A DNA stretch of 64,000 nt from Flavobacterium sp. ASV13 (GTDB lineage Bacteria > Bacteroidota > Bacteroidia > Flavobacteriales > Flavobacteriaceae): the NCBI RefSeq assembly GCF_000745775.1, contig NZ_JQJY01000003.1:434001-498000 (forward strand), written 5' to 3'. This document shows positions 57,490 to 64,000 of the stretch, piece by piece (position 1 is the first letter of the stretch; every line of letters starts with the position of its first letter). Under the pieces are notes generated by a model, which was given only the letters and a program-made list of their open reading frames with translations, was not told the origin of the DNA and did no database searches. A program made the position numbers and the translations under genes.

Positions 57490-59177
57490 ATTTTATTATT
57501 CTCCTTTTTCTTTTTTCTTGTAAAGAAAAAAAGACGGCAAATCCTAATACAGAAACGATAAAGAAAGAAGCTTTACGCATACGAAATAAAGGCATTGAAA
57601 ATTTTGAAAAACAAAGTTTTGGTGAGGCCTTTCATGAATTTAATACATCGAAAAAACTTTACGAAACTTTAAAAGACAGTGCCAACATTGGATATATCCT
57701 TATAAAGATAGCAAGAATACAGCAGGTCAATGGAGATTATTATGGCAGCAAGGAAACTCTTACTGAAGCATCAACATATTTCAAAAAAGAGAGTGCATAC
57801 ATTGCTGATATAAATCTTATATTAGGTATTGCAGATAAAGAACTTTCTCTTTACAATGATGCTATTTTTTATTATAAAGAATCTGCAAAAGAATTTGAAG
57901 ATCCTATTGCAAAACTAGGCCCTCTATCTAATATTGGCCCAATCTATATCCAACAAAAAAAGTACGATAAGGCAATTGCCCTTTTAGAATCTATTTTGGG
58001 TAAAAATTTATTAAATGATGAAGCTCAAGCGCCTGATAAAGCAAGAATTCAAGATAATTTGGGTTATGCCTATTTTAAATATGGAATGGATGAAAAAGGA
58101 TTTCATTTAATGGATAATGCGCTCCAAAAAAGAAATGAAATTAAAGATACGTACGGAAGCATTGAAAGCTACCTTCACTTAGCAGATTATTATTCCAAAA
58201 AAGAAATTCAAAAATCAGATGAAAGCGCGCTGAAAGCATATAATATTTCCACAAAACTAAATAGTGTTGATGAAAGATTAGAAGCGTTGCAAATTTTAAT
58301 TTCAAATGATCACAGTGCTCAAAAACATACATATGTTCAAAAGTATTTTACGTTAAATGATAGTATCATTAAGGTTAGAAATAACTTTAAAAATAAATTT
58401 GCTAAAATTAAATATGATGCTAAAAAAGAAAAAGACGAAAATGAAAAACTTCGTTTAGAAAAAGCTGAAAACCTATTAGCGCTTCAAAAAGAAAAATATT
58501 TGCGAATTGTATTAGTAATCATATTTGTTTTTTTAGTCATTTTAATAGCAATTTTAATCCGTTATTATAAAAATAAAAACAAGGCAACCGAATTTAGAGC
58601 TTCGTATGAAACCGAAACGAGAATTGCTAAAAAAATCCATGATGAGCTGGCAAACGATGTTTATAATGTGATTGCTTTTACCGAATCTCAGTCTTTGTCT
58701 AAAGAAAATACAAAAGAGAATCTTCTTCAAAAATTAGATGATATTTATAGCCGTGTAAGAGGAATTTCTAAAGAAAATAATAAAATTGACACGGGTGCAA
58801 ATTTTACCAGCAGCATTAAAGAATTGCTTTCGACTTATAATACCACTGAAAGAAATATCATATTTACTAATTTAGAAAATATAAATTGGGAAATTGTTGA
58901 CGATATAAAAAAAGTCACCATAAGCCGAATTTTACAAGAACTACTGGTAAATATGAAAAAACACAGCCAGGCAAATCTTGTTGTCGTAAAATTTGAAAAC
59001 GACCAAAACTCAATCTTAATCAACTACACCGATAATGGTATTGGTTGCGAAAAAAATAAGATTGCAAAAAATGGTCTCCAAAACATGGAAAGCCGTATTC
59101 AGGCCGTAAAAGGAACTGTAGATTTTGAAACAGAACCAGACAAAGGTTTTAGAGCCAAAATAGCTATTCCTAAATAA
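57468..59177 (+). CDS. Module C TPR sensor histidine kinase without an adjacent regulator
   Basis: This 569-residue paralog of the 43273 kinase has signal segment MLRSPFFYFIILLFLFSC, TPR domain (about 35-300; SFGEAFHEFNTSKKLYETLKD, YNDAIFYYKESAKEFED), coiled coil, TM (IVLVIIFVFLVILIAILI) and IAKKIHDELANDVYN with phospho-acceptor His391. The HATPase ends with VNMKKHSQANLVV, DNGIGCEKN and NGLQNMESRIQAVKGTVDFETEP. All catalytic parts are intact. No response regulator follows: a terminator closes the unit at 59189. It probably signals to the regulators at 44986 or 52905. Confidence 0.92.
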   Translation: MLRSPFFYFIILLFLFSCKEKKTANPNTETIKKEALRIRNKGIENFEKQSFGEAFHEFNTSKKLYETLKDSANIGYILIKIARIQQVNGDYYGSKETLTEASTYFKKESAYIADINLILGIADKELSLYNDAIFYYKESAKEFEDPIAKLGPLSNIGPIYIQQKKYDKAIALLESILGKNLLNDEAQAPDKARIQDNLGYAYFKYGMDEKGFHLMDNALQKRNEIKDTYGSIESYLHLADYYSKKEIQKSDESALKAYNISTKLNSVDERLEALQILISNDHSAQKHTYVQKYFTLNDSIIKVRNNFKNKFAKIKYDAKKEKDENEKLRLEKAENLLALQKEKYLRIVLVIIFVFLVILIAILIRYYKNKNKATEFRASYETETRIAKKIHDELANDVYNVIAFTESQSLSKENTKENLLQKLDDIYSRVRGISKENNKIDTGANFTSSIKELLSTYNTTERNIIFTNLENINWEIVDDIKKVTISRILQELLVNMKKHSQANLVVVKFENDQNSILINYTDNGIGCEKNKIAKNGLQNMESRIQAVKGTVDFETEPDKGFRAKIAIPK

Positions 59178-59188
59178 GTGAAATTTCA

Positions 59189-59222
59189 AAAAAGCCTTTC
59201 AGTGTTCTGAAAGGCTTTTTTA
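59189..59222. terminator. Bidirectional terminator after the module C kinase
   Basis: A perfect 14-bp stem pairs AAAAAGCCTTTCAG (59189-59202) with CTGAAAGGCTTTTT (59207-59220) around TGTT. It serves the kinase (plus) and the two short minus-strand genes ending at 59235. Confidence 0.93.
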
Positions 59223-59234
59223 TTATTACAAATA

Positions 59235-59366
59235 CTATAATTTCTTTTTCAAAAGTTGGCACACCTTATAGAAAAAATATATAACCACTAAAATAAGTAT
59301 CACATTAAATATTTGCCAAATTAGCAATCCAATACTAAAATCGTCAATTGTTATTATTTTTTTCAT
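59235..59366 (-). CDS. 43-residue single-TM protein
   Basis: The reverse strand encodes MKKIITIDDFSIGLLIWQIF then NVILILVVIYFFYKVCQLLKKKL and a stop. It has one clear TM helix (about residues 12-34) and a Lys-rich cytoplasmic tail. It starts 11 bp after the small lipoprotein gene at 59378-59554 and its transcript would end at the strong hairpin 59189-59220. Gene order and terminator support it as real. The function is unknown. Confidence 0.6.
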   Translation of the reverse strand: MKKIITIDDFSIGLLIWQIFNVILILVVIYFFYKVCQLLKKKL

Positions 59367-59377
59367 GGTTTTATAAA

Positions 59378-59554
59378 TTAAAGTCTTTTACCAGCAGTTA
59401 TTTTTCCAGTTCTATTATTTTGTGCTTCTTTTAATTTAGCACTTGAATTCCCGCTTTGTTTTTCTAAGTTTTCATCATTTATACAATTAACAGAAAGCAT
59501 TAAAATACACAAGAAAAGTGCAAATCTCTTTAAAATTCTAATTTTTTGGCTCAC
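59378..59554 (-). CDS. 58-residue lipoprotein with GTG start
   Basis: The frame reads from GTG at 59554: a positively charged start (SQKIRILKRF), hydrophobic core ALFLCILMLSVNC with lipobox Cys24, then a polar tail INDENLEKQSGNSSAKLK ending AGKRL. An in-frame stop shortly upstream leaves GTG as the only credible start. It is followed 11 bp later by the 43-residue TM protein. The lipoprotein signal makes a real gene likely; the role is unknown. Confidence 0.6.
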   Translation of the reverse strand: MSQKIRILKRFALFLCILMLSVNCINDENLEKQSGNSSAKLKEAQNNRTGKITAGKRL

Positions 59555-59711
59555 ATTTTTAAGGCTTAAAAGTTAATTAAAACCAAATTATCACTCTAAA
59601 AATCAAAGACTTGACACTAAAAGCCTGAAAAATATCAAAATCAGACATTTTTAATATTTTAAATGTATTGAGATTAATCCCTTTTTTTTGAAACAAAGAG
59701 TTATAAAAAAA

Positions 59712-59738
59712 CCTCCCAGAATTTTACTTCTGAGAGGC
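59712..59738 (-). terminator. Terminator of the RND efflux operon
   Basis: CCTC-CAGAA (from 59712) pairs with TTCTG-GAGG (to 59738), with one unpaired base on each side of the stem and a T-rich end in the minus direction, 31 bp past the end of the outer membrane factor gene. The gap 59555-59711 shows nothing else. Confidence 0.75.
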
Positions 59739-59768
59739 CTCTACTAATAACTAATTAAAATGGGCATT

Positions 59769-61211
59769 CTACTTCCAACCTCCGCCTAGGTCTCTGTAAA
59801 CATGAACCGCAGCGTTAAGTTGTTCTTTTTTAGTATCAATCAATTCTAAATTTGCTTCTAATGCGTCACGTTGTGTCATTAAAACTTCAAAATAATCTAC
59901 TCTAGCCGATTTAAATAAATCATTCGAAACATCAATTGATTTGTTCAATGCGTCAACTTGTTGCGATTTCAAATCATAACCCTTTTGCAGATTATCAATT
60001 TTAGAAAGCTGATTAGATACTTCTAAATAAGCGTTTAAAATCGTTTTATCATAATTGTATAATGCCTGAAGTTGTCTTGCATTTGCGCTTGAAAATTCCG
60101 CTTTAATTGCATTTCTGTTAATCAACGGTGCAGCAAGATCACCTGCTAATGAATATAAAAGTGATTCCGGAAACGTAAACAAATAAGATGGCTTAAATGC
60201 CTGAACTCCAAAAGCTGCTGAAATATCAAGTGAAGGATAAAACTCAGCACGAGCTACTTTTACATCTAATTTAGCCGCAACCAATTCTAATTCTGCCTGT
60301 TTAACATCAGGACGATTCATCAACAATTGAGACGGAATTCCGGCACTTACTGAAGCTGGCAATAAAGTCAGGAACTTCGTGTTCGTTCTTTTAATCTCTT
60401 GCGGATAACGTCCTAACAAGAAATTAATTTTATTCTCCGTTTCTTTGATTTGCTGTAAAATATCAAACTCCATACTTTTTGAAGTCAATACTTCAGCTTC
60501 GAATTTTTTAACTCCAAGTTCTGTCGCTCTTGCAGCTTGTTTTTGGATTTTTACAATTTCCAAAGCATTGCTTTGTAGCGTAATTGTTTGTTTTACAATA
60601 TCAAGCTGACTGTCTAAAGCCAATAACTCATAATAAGAATCGGCGATTTCAGCAATAAGGTTTGTTACTACAAAGTTTTTTCCTTCAACTGTAGCCAAAT
60701 ATCTGTTTACTGCCGCTTTTTTAGAATTGCGCAGTTTTTTCCAGATATCAACTTCCCAATTTGCATAAGCTGCAATTGTAAAATCTCCAAGCGGATCTGG
60801 AGTTTCAACACCAGGTTTGATTTCAGTAGTGGCATCACCAGCACCTTGGCTGGTATACCTTCCTACTTTTTCTACTCCAGCTCCGGCACGAACACCAACT
60901 TGTGGCAATAAAAGTCCTTTGCGAACTCTAATGTCATTCTTAGCAATTTCGATTTCCTGCAGCGTCATGTTTAACTCCTGATTGTTTTTCAGGGCCACAT
61001 CAATCAAATCAACAAGGTTTTGATCCTTAAAGAACTCTTTCCACTTTACAGTTGAGGTATTGATTGTGTCCTGAGTGGCAGTAGCACCAAATGATTGCGG
61101 AACCGGCGCACTAGCTGTTGCAGTGTCTGGCGCAGGAGCTTTACAACCCACTACAGCTAGACACAAACCCAATGCGACGCTATATTTATATATTTTCACT
61201 TTATTATACAT
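59769..61211 (-). CDS. RND efflux outer membrane factor (NodT/OprM-like lipoprotein)
   Basis: This 480-residue TolC-family protein has a lipobox LAVVGC near residue 23. The ATG at 61211 (MYNKVKIYKY) overlaps the end of the pump gene by 8 bp, indicating translational coupling; a longer frame to 61223 is less likely. Two OEP repeats are visible: WKEFFKDQNLVDLIDVALKNNQELN ... ANWEVDIWKKLRNSKKAAVNRY, and LLMNRPDVKQAELELVAAKLDVKVARAEFYPSL. It forms the outer membrane channel for the adjacent RND pump. The adaptor gene is expected upstream, outside the window. Confidence 0.93.
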   Translation of the reverse strand: MYNKVKIYKYSVALGLCLAVVGCKAPAPDTATASAPVPQSFGATATQDTINTSTVKWKEFFKDQNLVDLIDVALKNNQELNMTLQEIEIAKNDIRVRKGLLLPQVGVRAGAGVEKVGRYTSQGAGDATTEIKPGVETPDPLGDFTIAAYANWEVDIWKKLRNSKKAAVNRYLATVEGKNFVVTNLIAEIADSYYELLALDSQLDIVKQTITLQSNALEIVKIQKQAARATELGVKKFEAEVLTSKSMEFDILQQIKETENKINFLLGRYPQEIKRTNTKFLTLLPASVSAGIPSQLLMNRPDVKQAELELVAAKLDVKVARAEFYPSLDISAAFGVQAFKPSYLFTFPESLLYSLAGDLAAPLINRNAIKAEFSSANARQLQALYNYDKTILNAYLEVSNQLSKIDNLQKGYDLKSQQVDALNKSIDVSNDLFKSARVDYFEVLMTQRDALEANLELIDTKKEQLNAAVHVYRDLGGGWK

Positions 61212-64000
61212 GATTGTTGTCAATTTCTTCAGTTAATGGGTTTTCTTCTTCATGTTTAACCAATTTGTATTTCTCGGCAATTCGTCCAAAGATGTAATAC
61301 AATCCCGGAATTAAGAATACCCCACAAATGGTTCCTATAAGCATACCTCCTGCAGCAGCAGTACCAATAGTTCTGTTACCAATTTTACCCGGACCAGTTG
61401 CAAATGCAAGCGGAAGCAAACCAGCAATAAAAGCAAAAGATGTCATCAAGATAGGACGGAACCTCGCTTTTGCTCCTTCCATAGCCGCATCAAGAACTGA
61501 TTTTCCTGCAGCGTGTCGCTGAATCGCAAACTCTACAATCAGTACGGCATTTTTACCTAGCAAACCAATAAGCATTACCATGGCAACCTGCGCATAGATA
61601 TTGTTTTCTAATCCTGTAAATTTTAATAAAAGGAAAGCTCCAAAAATACCCGCTGGCAATGAAAGAATTACTGATAATGGTAAAATAAAACTTTCGTATT
61701 GCGCTGCTAATACCAAGTAAACAAATCCTAAACAGATCAAGAATACCCAAATTGCCTGATTACCTTGAGCCACCTCATCGGCAGAAATACCTGCCCAGTC
61801 AATGTCGTATCCTCTTGGCAGTTTTTTCTCTGCTATTTGTTGAATCACCTTAATCGCTGTTCCTGAACTATAACCTGCTGCCGGAGAACCACTGATTTGT
61901 GTTGAGGTGTACATGTTATGACGCGTGATTTCTGAAAGTCCGTACACTTTTTCTAATCTCATAAAAGCAGAATAAGGCACCATTTCATCGCGGTCGTTTT
62001 TCACATACAATTTCAATATATCATCTGGCTGTGCACGATATTCCGGCGAAGCCTGAACGATAACTTTATAGTTGATTCCGAATTTGATAAAACTGATTTC
62101 GTAGTTACTCCCCACAAGAGTTGACAAAGTATTCATGGCATTCTCGATAGAAACTCCTTTTTGTTGTGCCAAATCATTGTCGACTTTCATCATATACTGA
62201 GGGAAGCTTGAACTATAAAAACTGAATACATTTGATAATTCTGGTTGTTTGTTCAATTCGGCAACAAAATCATTGTTTACCTTCTCCATTCTCTTATAAT
62301 CCCCAGAACCTGTTTTATCCAACAAACGAAGCTCAAATCCACCTGCAGCACCATATCCAGGTACAGCTGGCGGTTGGAAGAATTCGATATTTGCACCTGC
62401 AATATCTTTACATTTTTCTTCCATTTGATGCATGATCTCAACAACAGATTCTTTACGGTCGCTCCAATCTTTAAGGTTAACCAAACAAGTTCCTGAGTTA
62501 GCACCCGTACCTTCAGATAAAATTTCATAACCCGCTAATGAAGAAACTGATTTTACTCCGTCTATTTCCTCAGCAATTTTTTGAACTCTTTCTGCAATAT
62601 TATTTGTTCTTTCTAATGATGAACCCGGAGGTGTCTGAATAACAGCATAAAACATTCCCTGATCCTCATTCGGAATAAATCCAGAAGGAACAGTGCTACT
62701 AATCCCCCATGTTCCGATACAGAAGCCAATTAAAGCTACAAAAGTAACAACACGTCTGTCAACAATTTTTGCCAACACATTTTGATATCTGCCTTGTGCT
62801 AAATTGAATTTTTCATTGAAAGCATCAATAAATCGGTTTGCAGGAGTTTTCTTTTTAGGTTGTCCATGATTGTTTTTCAACATCATTGCACAAAGCGCTG
62901 GTGTCAAGGTCAATGCCACAATACCTGACAGTATAATCGCAGTTGCCATTGTTACTGAGAACTGTCGGTAAAATACTCCAACCGGACCAGACATAAAAGC
63001 AACAGGAATAAATACGGCTGCCATAAGGAATGTAATTGCCACAATTGCTCCAGCAATTTCATGCATTGCTTTTTTCGTTGCCTTAAATGGTGACAGATGC
63101 TCTTCTTCCATCTTGGCGTGAACGGCCTCGATAACCACAATCGCATCATCGACCACGACCCCAATTGCCAATACCAAAGCAAATAATGTAATTAAGTTCA
63201 ACGAAATATCGAAGAAAGTCATGAACACAAAAGTTCCAACCAATGATACCGGAACTGCAATTGCCGGAATAACTGTAGATCGCCAGTCACCCAAGAAAAG
63301 GAATACTACTAAACCTACCAGAATAAACGCTTCAACAAGCGTGTGAATTACTTTTTCGATAGAAGCATCAAGAAACTTAGAAACGTCATAAGAAATCTCA
63401 TAATCCATTCCTTTAGGGAATTTTTGTTTGATTTTTTCCAATTTCGCTTTTACCTCTTCAATAACCTGATTCGCGTTACTTCCAAAAGATTGTTTCAATA
63501 CAATTGCCGCTGAAGGTCTTCCATTCAAATTCGAATAGATATCATACATCGAGCTTCCGAATTCGACTTTCGCAATATCTTTCAAACGCAAAAGCTCTCC
63601 GTTTGGATTTGCTTTTACTACAATATTCTCGTATTGTTCTTTTGTTGTAAAACGTCCTGAATACTTCAATACATATTCAAATGCTTGAGAACGTTTACCA
63701 GAACTTTCTCCTGTTTTACCTGGAGAAGCCTCTAAACTCTGACTTGATAATGCTTCCATTACCTCATCGGCAGAGATTTTATAAGCAAGCATACGATCTG
63801 GTTTCAACCAAATACGCATTGCATATTCACGTGTTCCTAAGATATCTCCAGAACCAATACCGTTTACCCTTTTTAATTCTGAAAGTACATTGATATCAGC
63901 GTAGTTGTACAAGAATTTCATGTCGGTATTTTTGTCTGTACTATAAAGGTTCACGTACATCAACATACTTGGTACCTCTCTTGTAATTTTGATACCTTCT
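61204..64000 (-). CDS. RND (HAE1/AcrB-type) efflux pump, C-terminal part
   Basis: The frame is open to the right edge (last codons read EGIKITREVPSMLMYVNL in translation order), so about the first 130 residues are outside. What is visible covers porter domains, the TM bundle with AIGVVVDDAIVVIEAV carrying the proton-relay Asp pair, IVAITFLMAAVFIPVAFM, the second porter half with FIPNEDQGMFYAVIQTPPGSSLERT, and C-terminal LLGKNAVLIVEFA. The cytoplasmic tail is KHEEENPLTEEIDNNHV. HAE1 pumps expel hydrophobic compounds using the proton gradient together with an adaptor and the outer membrane factor that overlaps its end. Confidence 0.95.
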   Translation of the reverse strand, partial: EGIKITREVPSMLMYVNLYSTDKNTDMKFLYNYADINVLSELKRVNGIGSGDILGTREYAMRIWLKPDRMLAYKISADEVMEALSSQSLEASPGKTGESSGKRSQAFEYVLKYSGRFTTKEQYENIVVKANPNGELLRLKDIAKVEFGSSMYDIYSNLNGRPSAAIVLKQSFGSNANQVIEEVKAKLEKIKQKFPKGMDYEISYDVSKFLDASIEKVIHTLVEAFILVGLVVFLFLGDWRSTVIPAIAVPVSLVGTFVFMTFFDISLNLITLFALVLAIGVVVDDAIVVIEAVHAKMEEEHLSPFKATKKAMHEIAGAIVAITFLMAAVFIPVAFMSGPVGVFYRQFSVTMATAIILSGIVALTLTPALCAMMLKNNHGQPKKKTPANRFIDAFNEKFNLAQGRYQNVLAKIVDRRVVTFVALIGFCIGTWGISSTVPSGFIPNEDQGMFYAVIQTPPGSSLERTNNIAERVQKIAEEIDGVKSVSSLAGYEILSEGTGANSGTCLVNLKDWSDRKESVVEIMHQMEEKCKDIAGANIEFFQPPAVPGYGAAGGFELRLLDKTGSGDYKRMEKVNNDFVAELNKQPELSNVFSFYSSSFPQYMMKVDNDLAQQKGVSIENAMNTLSTLVGSNYEISFIKFGINYKVIVQASPEYRAQPDDILKLYVKNDRDEMVPYSAFMRLEKVYGLSEITRHNMYTSTQISGSPAAGYSSGTAIKVIQQIAEKKLPRGYDIDWAGISADEVAQGNQAIWVFLICLGFVYLVLAAQYESFILPLSVILSLPAGIFGAFLLLKFTGLENNIYAQVAMVMLIGLLGKNAVLIVEFAIQRHAAGKSVLDAAMEGAKARFRPILMTSFAFIAGLLPLAFATGPGKIGNRTIGTAAAGGMLIGTICGVFLIPGLYYIFGRIAEKYKLVKHEEENPLTEEIDNNHV

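Noticed and set aside
62952..63182. Minus-strand Trp/Leu-rich frame inside the RND pump gene
   Set aside because: It is an alternate frame of a strongly supported pump sequence.

Overview
The window looks like a chromosomal segment of a Flavobacterium-like member of the Bacteroidota. The base composition is AT-rich, there is a SusC/SusD pair, several promoters fit the phylum's TTG / TAnnTTTG pattern, and the proteins (PAS-rich kinases, lipoproteins with an early Cys, DUF3892 and DUF4236 proteins) are typical of that group. No tRNA, rRNA, CRISPR array or transposase gene was seen. The genus is inferred from these features, not from a search.

Layout. 1-5.1 kb: the 5' end of nrdB behind a cluster of DnaA-box-like sites, an AraC regulator, an NmrA-like reductase with a small membrane protein, and a TetR / small HMA-like protein / MFS exporter operon. 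5.4-14.4 kb: a secreted GH43 enzyme, an L,D-transpeptidase-like protein, a glycine-rich secreted protein, an NTF2-like lipoprotein, a receiver protein with a six-PAS histidine kinase, and a 14-bp tandem repeat. 14.4-39.6 kb: a glucuronoxylan utilisation locus, all on the minus strand. It holds an SGNH acetylesterase, SusD, SusC, aldose epimerase, transaldolase, xylA, xylB, a GntR/LacI-hybrid regulator, a cytoplasmic GH43, a GPH-type symporter, a GH10 xylanase, GH115 and GH67 alpha-glucuronidases, an SDR reductase and uxuA. Together these cut acetylated (methyl)glucuronoxylan, import the products, and feed xylose into the pentose phosphate pathway and glucuronate towards 2-keto-3-deoxygluconate. 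Four LacI-type palindromes lie in the locus, and long dispersed palindromic repeats sit in its gaps.

40-59.2 kb: after a second L,D-transpeptidase comes the most unusual part, three diverged copies (A, B, C) of an apparently undescribed signalling module. Each copy begins with a minus-strand gene for a one-TM protein. This is followed by an array of short repeats phased at about 9-11 bp, a promoter, and a roughly 190-nt leader whose helices, including an interleaved pseudoknot, are kept by compensatory changes. Next comes a tiny lipoprotein ending in a Pro-rich acidic tail, then a terminator hairpin that encloses the start codon of a TPR histidine kinase, then a receiver-HTH response regulator. 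A is complete. B has lost its kinase through a deletion between two 9-bp repeats, and its lipoprotein is broken, but its regulator and leader are kept. C keeps the leader, lipoprotein and kinase but has no regulator, and its one-TM protein lacks the external domain. Between A and B lies a cargo operon (DUF3892, DUF4236, Excalibur lipoprotein, TerB-like, coiled-coil membrane protein, VWA-like lipoprotein) followed by a PD-(D/E)XK nuclease-domain protein. The first genes of the operon and of the nuclease unit share a promoter element.

59.2-64 kb: two very short minus-strand genes (43 and 58 aa), then an RND efflux system (outer membrane factor and inner membrane pump, the latter running off the right edge). 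A GH1 beta-glucosidase lies between modules B and C.
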